A stretch of DNA of 64,000 nucleotides from Bog-473 sp963738135 (GCA_963738135.1 CAVTVK010000004.1:806001-870000), one strand, 5' to 3'. Counted from the stretch's first letter, positions 7,386 through 17,262 are shown. Numbers and translations: made by a program. The notes: generated by a model from the letters alone, not told the origin.

Positions 7386-10300
7386 TCAACCAGCCTCGAG
7401 CTGATCCACGACGACGCCGTCGCGATACACCACCCGCTGGTTGCGGCGCGTCGGCACGCGCGCTCCGCCGAGGATGGAGCCCGTCATGTTGAGCGGGTCC
7501 GCTCCGGCCACCACGACCTGCTCGCCGCTGGTGCCGCGTCGATGCGTCGCCCGCAGCTCGTCGAACGCCTCCGGCAGCGCATACTGCTCACCCGAGAGCC
7601 CGGCGACGAAACGACCACCAAGGACGAGGCCGCGCGCCTCGAGCCGGCGCAACGCCCACACGACCTCGCGCCAAGGCACCTTGAACGATTCACGACTCCA
7701 CAGCTCCCAGGCGACGATGCCCCACCGCACCAACAGCTGCTGTGCGACCGTCTCGGCCAGCGCTTCGTTCCCGGGCAAGAGCACACCGTCGTCCACGGCC
7801 GGCACTCCCAGCACCTCGGGCCCGGGCAGGAGCGACCAGCGTCCCTCGCCTATACCGGTGCCGACCGGCGCGCGGCGACGCGCCAGGCGCCCGGTGGGTC
7901 GACGTACCGTTCGCGTGCGCCAGCGGTCGCGGGCCGACAGCAGGGCCCGCACCGCCGAGAAGGCATCTGCAGTGACGAGCCCCCGGGCCACCAGATCCCA
8001 CAGGCCCTCGTCGACTTCGGCCGGAAGGCGGCCGGTCAGCGGCGCCAGCTCGGGGCGGAAGCAGGCACCGCGCGTCCGCAAGCCGGCAAGCACGTCGGCC
8101 GCCGCACCGACCTCGGGCTCGGGCGCCAACGTCCCGGCGCGTACTGCACGCAACATGTCTTCGAGGTCGTCGCGCAGGACAAACGCGAGGGGTGTGGCCG
8201 GGGAGGGCGTGCCGCTGCGCCCCGTGCGCTCGGCACGCGGCGTGAGGCGTCCCCACACGATCTCGCCGGACAAGCACAGCTCGTCGAGCCAGCGGGAGTC
8301 ATAGCCGGCGACCCGGGCGGGCAGGATCTGGGCTTCCCACTCGACCGCCGGTGCTTCGATGCCCTGCAATTGCTCGAGAACCTGGAGGAGCCCGGCCCGA
8401 CCTTCCAGTCGGCTGTCGGGTGCCGCGTGGTGCCAATGGGTGAGGAAGCGCACGTACTCGGCAATCGGGACGGGGTCGACCATGCCGCGCCGGCGGCTAC
8501 GGCTGGCCCCGTGCAGGCGGACCAACAGGTTGCGGGCACACCAGCGACCGTCGGGCAACTCGATCGCCGAGCCCTTGCCCTCGAGGCGGGCCAGGGCAGT
8601 TCGGGCCCGCGCCACCGACAGCGGCGCTCCCATGGGCGCGCCTGAGGGCAGGGCAGCATCCGCCACCAGCTGCTCGACGGTGACCGGACCAGCCAGCTGC
8701 AGGTGGCCGGCCACGCATGCCGCAGCGGCATCGTCGTCGTCCCCCAGCGCCAGCGCCGCCTCGCGCCGTTCGGTGGCGACCCAGCAACCGGCGAGCTCGC
8801 CGGCGCGGCCGTCAGTCTCCAGGGCTTCGTACCACCGCTGCCATTCGCGGTGCGGCCGCGCCGCCACGAGGGAGAGCAACAGGTCGTGCAGCTCGTCGGC
8901 GTTGCGCAGTCGAGGACGGACCTGGTCGAGCACCACGGCGACGGCTTCCGGATCGAGCGCGGCCAACTCCGAAGCCGGAACGGGCAGCCCGTCGGGACCC
9001 AACTCGCCCAGGCCGCGCCGTAGCGACAACGCCCGGGTGCGCCGCTCCTCGAGCGGCGCGTCGTCGAGGTAGGTGAAGGGCCGCCCGCTCAAGATGGCGT
9101 GCGAGAAGGGCGACGGCTCCGACGACTCGACCGTATGCACGGCGATCGCACCAGACTCGACCCGGGACCACACGTCAACCAGCCCCTCCACAGAGAGGCC
9201 CTCGTGGAGACAGTCGTGGACCGTCTGGCGGGCCAGCACGTGATCGGGCACGCCGACCGGACCGGGCGGGGCGTTCTCCTGGCAGGCAGCCAAGCCCGGC
9301 CACACGGCTGCGAGCAGGTCGTCGGCCTCCATGCGCTGGAGATGGATGGGGCGGCGTTTGCCGCCGTTCATGCGGGGAAGCACCAGCGCGCGGTTGAGAT
9401 TCCAGCGCCAGCGTGCTCCGAGCATGGGATGCAGCAGCACGGCCTGGGTCAGGACCTCCGGCGCCTTGGCGCTGCTCAACATGGACTGCACCTTGGTGAG
9501 GGGGAAGCTGTGTTGAGGTCCGAGCGACAGGACCACCGTGTCGTCGTCCGCCGCCGCCTGCAGCTCGAAGTCGAACGAGACACAGAACCGCTTGCGCAGG
9601 GCGAGGCCGAGTGCCCGATTGATACGGCCGCCGAACGGCGCGTGGATGATCAGCTGCGAGCCCTCGCTCTCGTCGAAGCAACGCTCGACGACCAGCCGCT
9701 CGCGGGTCGGCAAGTGACCCAGCGCCGCCAGGCCGGCGGCGCAGTAGGCCACGACCTGTTGCGCCACCTCGGCGGACACGCCGGCGCGCTCCTGCACGAG
9801 CCGGCGCGCCCCGTCGCCGTCCTGGGCCTCCAGCAGCGGTTCGAGGGCGGCCCGCAGATCGCTCACCGCCTCGGAGAGCTCCGCCGTGCGGGCCGGAGCC
9901 TCACCGAGCCAGAAGGGGATCGTCGGTGGCAGGTCCCCGGCATCATGCACGCGGACCGTGCCCACCTCGACCTTGGCCACCCTCCACGAGTGCGTCCCCA
10001 ACAAGAAGATGTCGCCCGCAGTCGCCTCGACCGCGAAGTCCTCGTGGACGGAGCCGACCGTCACTCCGTCGGGATCGAGGACCACGCGGTAGTCGCCGGT
10101 CTCGGGGATGGCGCCCCCGCCGGTCAGCGCGGCGAGGCGCGCGCCCCGTCTGGCCCGCAACCGACCGTTGACCGCGTCGAGATGGAGGTGCGCGCCGCGC
10201 CGTCCCCGCCCGGTCTCGATCCCCCAGCTCGCCAGGGCCACGACGTCGTCGAAGTCTTTCCGGGACAGCTCCGCGTAGGGCGCCGCGTGACGGGTCATCT

Positions 10301-11657
10301 CCCACATCGCCTCGACGTCGCGCTCGTCGGTGGAAGCGACCTCGGCGACCAACTGCTGCGTCAACACGTCGAGCGGGGCGACGGGCGGCTCGAGAAGATC
10401 GAGCCGTCCCTCACGAACGGCGGCCAGGAGAGCCGTGCACTCGACGAGCTCGTCCCGCGTGGTCGGGTAGAGGCGGCCTGCCGGCGTCCCGTCGCGATGG
10501 TGGTTGGCCCGGCCGACGCGTTGCAGGAAGGTGCCGATGGCGCGGGGCGAACCGATCTGGCACACGAGCTCGACCGGCCCCACGTCGATGCCCAGCTCGA
10601 GCGAGGCCGTGGCCACGAGGGCGCGGAGGTCGCCGGCCCGTAGCCGCGTCTCGACGATGCGGCGCCGTGCCGCGGAGAGGCTTCCATGATGGGCGGCGAC
10701 AAGGAGTGAGGCGTCGACGTCGTCCCCGGCGGCCGAGGGGTCCTCGCCGAGCCGTTCCGCCAGTTGGTGGGCCACGCGTTCGGCCATCTTGCGCGTGTTG
10801 ACGAAGACGAGTGTCGTGCGGTGGTCGCGCGTGTGCTCCGCGATGCGGTCGAGGATGTCCGACATCTGACCGCCACTCATGACGGCCTCGAGCTCGGTGG
10901 ACGGCAGCTCGATCGCCACCTCGAGGTCACGGGCGTGACCACAGTCGACGATGACGGTGGGTGGCCGGTCTTCGTGCACGCCCGAGAGCAGGCGCGCCAC
11001 CAGGTCCAACGGCCGCTGCGTGGCCGAGAGCCCGATGCGCTGGAGGCTCCCGCCGCTCTCGGTCACCAGCGCGTCGAGGCGTTCGAGGCTCAGCGCCAGG
11101 TGGCTGCCCCGCTTGTCGCGGGCCAGCGTGTGCACCTCGTCGACGATCACGGTGCGCACGCCTCGGAGCAGCGCCCGTGACGAGGGCGCGGTCAACAGGA
11201 GGTAGAGCGACTCCGGTGTCGTGACGAGCAGGTCGGGCGACTGCTTCTTCATGGCGGCGCGCTCGGCCGCCGGCGTGTCCCCCGTGCGGATGGCGACGCG
11301 CAGCCCCGGATCGGCGCACCCGAGCCGGGCGGCCTCCTCGCGGATTTCGGAGAGGGGCACGTGGAGGTTCTCGTGGACGTCGACGGCGAGCGCCCGCAGC
11401 GGCGAGATATAGAGGACCTCGGGTGTTCCCCGGGGGGCCGTGCCCTCCTGGGCGGCCCGATAGGCGGCATCGATGGCGACCAGGAACCCCGTGAGGGTCT
11501 TGCCCGAACCGGTCGGCGAGGCCACGAGGACGTCGCTCCCGGCCGCGATGTGCGGCCAGGCCGCGGTCTGCGGTGGCGTCGGCCCCAGCGGGAACCGACG
11601 GGCGAACCAGCTGGCGACGGCCGGATGGAAGAGGGTCTCGGGTGAGGCGTCGGGCAC
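7386..11657 (-). CDS. lhr: Large ATP-dependent DNA helicase Lhr
   Basis: 1423 residues, full length for an Lhr of the long bacterial type. Superfamily 2 motifs are in order: Walker A in ASPTGSGKT (residues 46-54), ISPLRALAVDV, TTPESLYLLL, the DEVH box (173-176), LSATQRPL, FVNTRKMAERVA, and the motif VI stretch IGTFLQRVGRANHH. A winged-helix and Lhr-specific core follow, then a long C-terminal region ending near 1423. Lhr unwinds branched DNA and RNA-DNA hybrids with 3'-5' polarity, and in mycobacteria it belongs to the DNA-damage response. The frame is uninterrupted for 4.3 kb. It is upstream of pxpA in the same direction. Confidence 0.95.
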   Translation of the reverse strand: MPDASPETLFHPAVASWFARRFPLGPTPPQTAAWPHIAAGSDVLVASPTGSGKTLTGFLVAIDAAYRAAQEGTAPRGTPEVLYISPLRALAVDVHENLHVPLSEIREEAARLGCADPGLRVAIRTGDTPAAERAAMKKQSPDLLVTTPESLYLLLTAPSSRALLRGVRTVIVDEVHTLARDKRGSHLALSLERLDALVTESGGSLQRIGLSATQRPLDLVARLLSGVHEDRPPTVIVDCGHARDLEVAIELPSTELEAVMSGGQMSDILDRIAEHTRDHRTTLVFVNTRKMAERVAHQLAERLGEDPSAAGDDVDASLLVAAHHGSLSAARRRIVETRLRAGDLRALVATASLELGIDVGPVELVCQIGSPRAIGTFLQRVGRANHHRDGTPAGRLYPTTRDELVECTALLAAVREGRLDLLEPPVAPLDVLTQQLVAEVASTDERDVEAMWEMTRHAAPYAELSRKDFDDVVALASWGIETGRGRRGAHLHLDAVNGRLRARRGARLAALTGGGAIPETGDYRVVLDPDGVTVGSVHEDFAVEATAGDIFLLGTHSWRVAKVEVGTVRVHDAGDLPPTIPFWLGEAPARTAELSEAVSDLRAALEPLLEAQDGDGARRLVQERAGVSAEVAQQVVAYCAAGLAALGHLPTRERLVVERCFDESEGSQLIIHAPFGGRINRALGLALRKRFCVSFDFELQAAADDDTVVLSLGPQHSFPLTKVQSMLSSAKAPEVLTQAVLLHPMLGARWRWNLNRALVLPRMNGGKRRPIHLQRMEADDLLAAVWPGLAACQENAPPGPVGVPDHVLARQTVHDCLHEGLSVEGLVDVWSRVESGAIAVHTVESSEPSPFSHAILSGRPFTYLDDAPLEERRTRALSLRRGLGELGPDGLPVPASELAALDPEAVAVVLDQVRPRLRNADELHDLLLSLVAARPHREWQRWYEALETDGRAGELAGCWVATERREAALALGDDDDAAAACVAGHLQLAGPVTVEQLVADAALPSGAPMGAPLSVARARTALARLEGKGSAIELPDGRWCARNLLVRLHGASRSRRRGMVDPVPIAEYVRFLTHWHHAAPDSRLEGRAGLLQVLEQLQGIEAPAVEWEAQILPARVAGYDSRWLDELCLSGEIVWGRLTPRAERTGRSGTPSPATPLAFVLRDDLEDMLRAVRAGTLAPEPEVGAAADVLAGLRTRGACFRPELAPLTGRLPAEVDEGLWDLVARGLVTADAFSAVRALLSARDRWRTRTVRRPTGRLARRRAPVGTGIGEGRWSLLPGPEVLGVPAVDDGVLLPGNEALAETVAQQLLVRWGIVAWELWSRESFKVPWREVVWALRRLEARGLVLGGRFVAGLSGEQYALPEAFDELRATHRRGTSGEQVVVAGADPLNMTGSILGGARVPTRRNQRVVYRDGVVVDQLEAG

Positions 11658-11829
11658 CCTCCTATTCCACCAGGATGTAGTGACGGCCGCGACGGCGCCG
11701 GCCGCCCGTAGCGGTCAGGCGGGAGGCGGGCGGTCCCGACAGGAGATCCGGCCGGGGTCGACCAGGTCCCGAGGCCCCATCACCCCAGGCCCACTCGGTG
11801 TCTGCGGGGCCGGCGGGCCGGGGGCCCGA

Positions 11830-12864
11830 TCACGATGGGGACGCCGCCGGGACCAGATCCTGCGACGTGCCAAGGTAGCGGTCGAGCACGTCGGCCACCT
11901 CGGCCCGCCCCTCCTCGATCAGGGTCGCCGTCGCCGAGAAGTCGCGGTACTGGCCCGAGGGCTCGCCGCCACCGCTGAAGACGACCACCTCGACGCCGGG
12001 CGGGAGCGACGCCAGCTCACGGATGAAGCGGGCGTGGATGGCGACGAAGAAGGCGGTCAGCTGCGCCTCGAGCGGGCGACGCGGCGCGGGCGGGTGGTAG
12101 TGCAGGGGTCCGCACAACAACACATAGATACGGTCACACCCCGCGGTGATCGCCTGGCTGATGGGCACGTTGTTGACCACGCCGCCGTCGACAAGCATGT
12201 CGCCGTCGATGATCACGGGCGGGAATATGGACGGGATGGCCGAGGAGGCCAGGATGGCTTGGACGGCCGGACCGTGGCCGATCCAGCGCTCCCGCCCGTC
12301 GGTGAGCGATGTCGTGACCACCTCGATCGGGATGGTCGCGTCCTCGAGGTTCTCGTAGTCGATGCCGGCCTCGATGATGGCGCGGAGGCCGGTGTTGGCG
12401 TGCACGGACGGCCGCTTCTGCAAGAAGGCCCACGGGCCATCGAGCGGGCCGCGCGGGAAGATGTCGGTCCCTTTCACGGCCCGCCAGATGTCGGCCATCC
12501 GCTCAGCGTTCTCGAGGGTGGGCCGGCCGGCATACGACGCGCCGTTGATGGCGCCGACCGAGGCGCCGAAGACGCGATCGGCCCGGATGTCGCGCCGGAT
12601 GAGCTCCTGGAGCATGCCCACCTGGACGGCGCCCCGGCTGCCGCCACCGGCGAGGACGAACGCGGTCCGGTGCGGCGCGTGGTGCCGGTTCTGCGTCGCG
12701 TGACGGCGTCGGGTCCATCGAGCGCGCAGGCGGTCGGCGAACGAGGGTTCCGGCGCGCCGGCGAACCGTTTGCCATTGGTGGCGGCTGAGCCCTCGGTGG
12801 CAGCTGGGGCGTCGGTGACGGCTGGGGCGTCGGTAGCGCGGGTGGCGCTGGTGGCGTCGGTCAC
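11830..12864 (-). CDS. Patatin-like phospholipase
   Basis: 344 residues. The GTG chosen here forms a GTGA overlap with the upstream small membrane gene; longer starts would run through that gene. An Ala/Thr-rich leader of about 65 residues precedes the patatin domain. The catalytic elements are clear: oxyanion-hole GGGSRG (about 73-78), nucleophile Ser102 in GASVG, and the aspartate of the dyad in VDGGVVNN. The family hydrolyses acyl chains from phospholipids or other lipids. This one resembles the bacterial RssA/YlbK-like group. The downstream 170 bases up to lhr hold nothing I recognise. Confidence 0.88.
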   Translation of the reverse strand: MTDATSATRATDAPAVTDAPAATEGSAATNGKRFAGAPEPSFADRLRARWTRRRHATQNRHHAPHRTAFVLAGGGSRGAVQVGMLQELIRRDIRADRVFGASVGAINGASYAGRPTLENAERMADIWRAVKGTDIFPRGPLDGPWAFLQKRPSVHANTGLRAIIEAGIDYENLEDATIPIEVVTTSLTDGRERWIGHGPAVQAILASSAIPSIFPPVIIDGDMLVDGGVVNNVPISQAITAGCDRIYVLLCGPLHYHPPAPRRPLEAQLTAFFVAIHARFIRELASLPPGVEVVVFSGGGEPSGQYRDFSATATLIEEGRAEVADVLDRYLGTSQDLVPAASPS

Positions 12865-13076
12865 GGTGCGCCGACCGGTGGGTCCGGAGGAAGTCGGCCG
12901 TACGCCTCTTGTCGGGCCTCTTGCCGCGCCCGCCATTCCTTGCGCCCGGCCATGTCGTGCCGCACGGCCCACAGGATGACGATCACTGCCAGCGCGAGCA
13001 TCGCCACCACGAAGATCCCGAAGATCACGAAGAAGGCGATGTTGCCGGCCGACGCCAGCACGAGGGCGGGTGCCAT
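12861..13076 (-). CDS. Small single-pass membrane protein, unknown
   Basis: 71 residues from the ATG at MAPALV. One long hydrophobic helix (about residues 11-36, FFVIFGIFVVAMLALAVIVI) is followed by a positively charged, Arg/Glu-rich cytoplasmic tail (GRKEWRARQEARQEAYG). Its stop overlaps the GTG of the patatin gene, which suggests joint translation and perhaps a membrane partner or localisation role for the lipase. It diverges from the gene at 13126 across 49 bases. No known family is recognised. Confidence 0.6.
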   Translation of the reverse strand: MAPALVLASAGNIAFFVIFGIFVVAMLALAVIVILWAVRHDMAGRKEWRARQEARQEAYGRLPPDPPVGAP

Positions 13077-13125
13077 GTCCGTCTCAGGGTAGAGCAGTGT
13101 CACACCCCGTGGGCACACTGCACCG

Positions 13126-13974
13126 ATGGTCCTCGTGGCACCGCGTCCCTCCCTCCGGCCCGCCCCCCCGGGTGACACCCCGGCGGATGGAGGCACGGGA
13201 GCCGAGGTCCTGGCGCTGCTGCGGGGTGACGCCGCCGCCCGTCCCCACTTCGATCCCGGGCTGGCCGGCGGGCTGCGGGCCTGGCTCGAAGATGCCGCCT
13301 ATGACGTCGTCGCGGCCAGGGGCGAGCACGCGCCTCCCCTCTTCCTCGGACCGCGCCAGTTGCTCGGCGCAGAGGAGGAGCGGGACGGAGGCGGGACTGT
13401 CACCGACCGGATTCCTCTGTCCCGCCTGGTGCACGCGCTGCTGCGCCAACTCGTGCACACCGGAGAGATCCGCAACCCGTGGGCCGACGCGCTCGATGCG
13501 CTGCGGGCTTCCGGGGACGATGCCGACGTGCGGGTGATCGAGTCGCTCCCCGAGGCGGGGCGCGCCGCCCTCGCCGAGACGCTGGCGCTGCACTCCCGGA
13601 ACCTGAGCGCTCTGGTCCCCCGCTTTGCCCCGGGCTGGATGCCCCGGACCAACGACCGTGTCGCCATCCCGCTGGGGGGCGGTCGGATCGTGCTGCACGG
13701 GATGTTCGACCTCGTGGTGGGGCTGCCGCAACCGGGTACGGCATCGCTGTGCGCGCTGGGCCTCTCCACCGACGGCCCATGGGCCTCGGCGCGAAGGTCG
13801 CTGCACTACCTGTCGCTGCTGGAGACCCTCCGGAGCGGCACTCCCCCCTTCCGACTGGCGCTTCTGGAATCCGCCTCCGGCCGCTACGGCGTCGAAGACG
13901 TACGCGAGGAACACCTGCGCGCCATCGCCTCGCACATCGCCGCCTGGCTGTCACAGGCCACGACGCATGGATAG
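13126..13974 (+). CDS. Unknown protein, possibly degenerate RecB-like nuclease fold
   Basis: 282 residues, cytoplasmic, no signal or membrane segment. The C-terminal half (about 175-275) reads like a PD-(D/E)XK core: a strand ending HGMFDLVVG, a second strand, then a helix (RRSLHYLSLLETL) and another strand. This resembles the order seen in RecB-family nucleases, but the expected D/ExK pair is replaced, so activity is doubtful. The stop overlaps the ATG of the next gene by eight bases, and the next protein shows the same layout, so they look like a diverged tandem pair. Function unknown; the fold assignment is a guess from pattern. Confidence 0.55.
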   Translation: MVLVAPRPSLRPAPPGDTPADGGTGAEVLALLRGDAAARPHFDPGLAGGLRAWLEDAAYDVVAARGEHAPPLFLGPRQLLGAEEERDGGGTVTDRIPLSRLVHALLRQLVHTGEIRNPWADALDALRASGDDADVRVIESLPEAGRAALAETLALHSRNLSALVPRFAPGWMPRTNDRVAIPLGGGRIVLHGMFDLVVGLPQPGTASLCALGLSTDGPWASARRSLHYLSLLETLRSGTPPFRLALLESASGRYGVEDVREEHLRAIASHIAAWLSQATTHG

Positions 13975-14779
13975 CCGGCTCATGGACGCGTTGCTGGAGC
14001 CCGTGCCCGCCGTCGACCCCGGTTCCTGGGGAAGCGCCCTCAGTGAGGCCAAAGCGAAGCTGGCCGGCCTGGCCGTCCGGCGGGCCGGCGCGACCCGGTT
14101 CCGCGTGACCGATCACGAGGTCCGTACCGCCTTCACGACGGACGCCGCCAGCGACGATCCGGGTCACGCCGAACCCTTCGCATGGAGCGCCCACACGGCC
14201 CGACGGTCCATCGGAGTGGCCGCCGTCCGTCTCCTGGCCGCAGGGACGGCGCGTTCTCCGCTCGAGGCGGTGCGCTCCCGGCTGGCCGAATCCTCCCGTT
14301 GGGTGCGAGAGGGAAGCTCTTCCGCCACGCAACTCGACCGCTGGGTGGACGGCCTCACGCCCGCAGGCCGCGCTGCGGTCGGCGCGGAAGCCGTGACATG
14401 GGCCTCCCGACTCTGGTGCGCCGTCGACTGGGCCTCGTTCCCCTCGACCCCCGTCATCGGCCGCGACCACTGGTGGGACAGTCCCCACTCTGCGCTGCTC
14501 GCGCTGCGCGGCAGGGCCGACGTGCGGACGGCGACGGCCCAACTCGTCGTGCTCTCCGGGCCGCGTCGCGGGTCGGTGCGGGCAGAACTCGCCCTGGTCA
14601 CCCTGGTGGAGGCTCTGCGCCAGCGGGGAACCGACCGGCCCGGCCGCGTCGTCGGGTGGTGGCCAGATTCCGGCCACCTGGTCCGGGTCGAGTGCGATCC
14701 GGCGTCCATCACGCTCGGGGCCGAGGCTGTGGAACTGGCGTTGGGCGGCGCCGGAACGTCGCTCCGATCGGCCGCCTGA
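13967..14779 (+). CDS. Unknown protein paired with the preceding gene
   Basis: 270 residues, starting at an ATG eight bases inside the previous gene. The second half has RGRADVR, then a strand (AQLVVLSGPRRGSVRAEL), an Ala/Leu helix (ALVTLVEALRQRG) and a strand (RVVGWWPDSGHLVRVEC). This is the same alternation as the neighbour, with a possible PD-(D/E)XK-like core lacking clear catalytic residues. Trp-rich segments (WWDSPH, WCAVDWASF) are notable. It ends 36 bases before typA. The two genes are surely co-translated and may form a heterodimer. No function can be given. Confidence 0.55.
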   Translation: MDSRLMDALLEPVPAVDPGSWGSALSEAKAKLAGLAVRRAGATRFRVTDHEVRTAFTTDAASDDPGHAEPFAWSAHTARRSIGVAAVRLLAAGTARSPLEAVRSRLAESSRWVREGSSSATQLDRWVDGLTPAGRAAVGAEAVTWASRLWCAVDWASFPSTPVIGRDHWWDSPHSALLALRGRADVRTATAQLVVLSGPRRGSVRAELALVTLVEALRQRGTDRPGRVVGWWPDSGHLVRVECDPASITLGAEAVELALGGAGTSLRSAA

Positions 14780-14815
14780 GGGACCCCACCCAGGTCATCT
14801 ATCGTTGGTCCCCCC

Positions 14816-16669
14816 ATGGAGACCCGCGATGACATAAGGAACGTGGCCATCGTGGCGCACGTCGACCACGGCAAGACAACTCTGGTCGACGCGCTCCTGC
14901 GCCAGACCGGCGCATTCGGCGCGCATCAGGAGCTGACGGACCGGGTGATGGATTCCGGTGACCTCGAGCGTGAGAAGGGCATCACCATCCTGGCCAAGAA
15001 CACGGCCGTGCGCTGGGGCGGCGTGAAGATGAACATCGTCGACACGCCGGGACACGCCGACTTCGGTGGCGAAGTGGAACGCGGCCTGACCATGGTCGAC
15101 GGCGTGCTCTTGTTGGTGGACGCATCGGAAGGCCCCCTGCCCCAAACCCGTTTCGTGCTGCGCAAGACCCTCGAGGCCCGGCTCCCCGTGGTGCTGGTCA
15201 TCAACAAGGTCGACCGGGCCGACGCCCGTATCGCCGAGGTCGTGCACCAGGTGGAGGAGCTGTTCCTCGACCTCGACGCCGACGAGGACCAGATCGACTT
15301 CCCGATCCTCTACGCCAACGCCAGGGCGGGTTGGGTCAGCACCAAACCGGGCGTGGAGGGCGAGAACGTCGAGCCGCTGTTCAGGGCCATCATCGACCAC
15401 GTCCCTGCCCCGTCCTTCGAGCCCGACGCCGGGACGCAGGCCCTCGTCTGCAATCTTTCCGCCTCCCCCTATGTGGGCCGGCTCGCCATCTGCCGGGTCC
15501 ACAACGGCACGCTGACGAAGGGCAGTCCGGTGGCGTGGTGCCGCCTCGACGGCACCGTCGAGAAGGTCAAGATCACCGAGCTCTACGTGACCGAGGCGCT
15601 GGACCAGGTGCCGGCGGAGTCGGCCGGCCCGGGCGAGATCGTCTCGGTGGCGGGCCTGGCGGAGGTCACCATCGGCGAGACGTTGGCCGATCCCGACCGC
15701 CCGGTCGCGCTACCGGCCATCACCGTCGACGAGCCGAGCCTGGCCATGACCATCGGCATCAACACGTCTCCCCTCTCGGGCGCGGACGGCACGAAGCTGA
15801 CCGCCCGGCTGCTCAAGACCCGGCTCGACGCCGAGTTGGTGGGCAACGTGGCCATCAGGGTGGCGACGACCGAGCGTCCCGACATGTGGGAGGTGCTCGG
15901 CCGGGGCGAGCTCCAGCTGGCGGTGTTGGTCGAGACCATGCGGCGCGAAGGCTTCGAACTCACGGTGGGCAAACCCCAGGTCGTCACGCGCGAGATCGAC
16001 GGCAAGGTGTACGAGCCGGTGGAGCGGGTGAGCATCGACGTGCCCGACGAGTATCTCGGAGTCGTCACCCAGCTGCTGGCGCTCCGCAAGGGCACGATGG
16101 CCGAAATGGTCAACCACGGCACGGGCTGGGTGCGTTTCGATTACCGGGTGCCCGCCCGCGGCCTGATCGGATTCCGCACCGAGTTCCTCACCGAAACCCG
16201 GGGGACGGGCATCCTGCACCATGTGTTCGACGGCTGGGAGCCCTGGCACGGGGACCTGCGGACCAGGCGCAACGGCTCCATGGTGGCCGACCGGCGCGGC
16301 ATCTCGACCACTTTTGCCTTGATGAACCTGCAAGAACGCGGGACGCTGATCATCGGGCCCGCCGAAGAGGTCTACGAGGGCATGATCGTCGGGGAAAACG
16401 CCCGGGCTGACGAGATGGACGTCAACCCGACCAAGGAGAAAAAGCTCAACAACATCCGGTCGGCCACCGCGGAGGACTTCGAGCGTCTCACGCCCGCCAT
16501 GAACTTCACGCTGGAGCACGCGCTCGAGTTCATCAGCGAGGACGAGTGCGTCGAAGTCACACCGAAGGCGGTGCGGTTGCGCAAGGTGTTGCTCGACCAG
16601 GCCACGCGCGGACGGCTGCGCAGCCGGGCCCGGGACGCGGCACAGCGCGAGCAGACGCCGAAGGGATAG
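14816..16669 (+). CDS. typA: Ribosome-associated GTPase TypA/BipA
   Basis: 617 residues, standard length. The EF-G-like GTPase domain has AHVDHGKTT (14-22), the switch I region with REKGITI, DTPGHADFGGEVER and NKVD. It is followed by domain II, the EF-G III/V-like domains and the TypA-specific C-terminus. It binds ribosomes and helps assembly and translation under stress, especially cold. No Shine-Dalgarno precedes the ATG, but TATCGT ten bases upstream (14800-14805) could be a -10 for a nearly leaderless mRNA. The gene is intact and typical. Confidence 0.96.
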   Translation: METRDDIRNVAIVAHVDHGKTTLVDALLRQTGAFGAHQELTDRVMDSGDLEREKGITILAKNTAVRWGGVKMNIVDTPGHADFGGEVERGLTMVDGVLLLVDASEGPLPQTRFVLRKTLEARLPVVLVINKVDRADARIAEVVHQVEELFLDLDADEDQIDFPILYANARAGWVSTKPGVEGENVEPLFRAIIDHVPAPSFEPDAGTQALVCNLSASPYVGRLAICRVHNGTLTKGSPVAWCRLDGTVEKVKITELYVTEALDQVPAESAGPGEIVSVAGLAEVTIGETLADPDRPVALPAITVDEPSLAMTIGINTSPLSGADGTKLTARLLKTRLDAELVGNVAIRVATTERPDMWEVLGRGELQLAVLVETMRREGFELTVGKPQVVTREIDGKVYEPVERVSIDVPDEYLGVVTQLLALRKGTMAEMVNHGTGWVRFDYRVPARGLIGFRTEFLTETRGTGILHHVFDGWEPWHGDLRTRRNGSMVADRRGISTTFALMNLQERGTLIIGPAEEVYEGMIVGENARADEMDVNPTKEKKLNNIRSATAEDFERLTPAMNFTLEHALEFISEDECVEVTPKAVRLRKVLLDQATRGRLRSRARDAAQREQTPKG

Positions 16670-16689
16670 CACCACAAGGGGGGGCAAAC

Positions 16690-17139
16690 ATGGTGACCGC
16701 ACGGACCGAGGGCTTCGATCACATCACGATCGTGGTCACCGACCTTCCGCAGGCGCGAAGGTTCTTCGGACTGCTGGGCTTCGAGGAGAGCATCGCCGTG
16801 GTGGCTTCAGGCGAACGGGTGTCGGACTACATGGGCATACCGGGGTGGGAGTCCGATCACGTGACGCTCGTGCTGCAGGGGGCCGACGTGCACCAGGAGA
16901 TACAGCTGCTCTTCTTTCACCAGCCGCCGATCACCGTGGACGACGGAGCGGGCACGCTCGACCGGACCGGCTTCAACCATGTGTGCTTCCGGGTCAACGA
17001 CCTGGCCGCCATGCTGGAGCATCTGGCCGCGAACGGAATCACGCCACGGAACGAAGTGCTCGACTACCACGATCGCAAACTGGTCTTCCTCGACGGGCCG
17101 GGCGTCGTGGTCGAACTCGCCGAGTGGGCGAGCGGGTGA
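16690..17139 (+). CDS. VOC-family (glyoxalase/dioxygenase fold) protein
   Basis: 149 residues from an ATG preceded by AAGGGGGG. It has two beta-alpha-beta-beta-beta modules, the first beginning FDHITIVVTDLPQARRFF and the second GFNHVCFRVNDLAAML. Candidate metal ligands are His in FDHI, a Glu in the first module (HQEIQLLF), His in FNHV and Glu in VVELAEW, an arrangement compatible with metal binding. The family includes glyoxalase I, extradiol dioxygenases and antibiotic-sequestering proteins, and substrate cannot be predicted. It lies 20 bases after typA and before tRNA-Ser. Confidence 0.85.
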   Translation: MVTARTEGFDHITIVVTDLPQARRFFGLLGFEESIAVVASGERVSDYMGIPGWESDHVTLVLQGADVHQEIQLLFFHQPPITVDDGAGTLDRTGFNHVCFRVNDLAAMLEHLAANGITPRNEVLDYHDRKLVFLDGPGVVVELAEWASG

Positions 17140-17177
17140 GGCAACCGAGAGGAGCCCTCACGTAGCATGAGCCGTCT

Positions 17178-17262
17178 GGAGGGATGGCAGAGCGGACGAA
17201 TGCACAGCTCTTGAAAAGCTGCGAGGTGCAAGCCTCCGTGGGTTCAAATCCCACTCCCTCCG
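17178..17262 (+). tRNA. tRNA-Ser (UGA anticodon)
   Basis: 85 bases. The acceptor stem GGAGGGA pairs with TCCCTCC, followed by discriminator G. The anticodon arm is CAGCT-CTTGAAA-AGCTG with anticodon TGA. A long variable arm (GAGGTGCAAGCCTC) and T-arm GTGGG-TTCAAAT-CCCAC complete a class II tRNA. The 3' CCA is not encoded. It reads UCA-type serine codons. Confidence 0.96.

Noticed and set aside
9099..10643. Long open frame on the plus strand inside lhr
   Set aside because: It is the shadow of a GC-rich gene: composition is Arg/Gly/His-rich and without family motifs, while the minus strand has a complete helicase.
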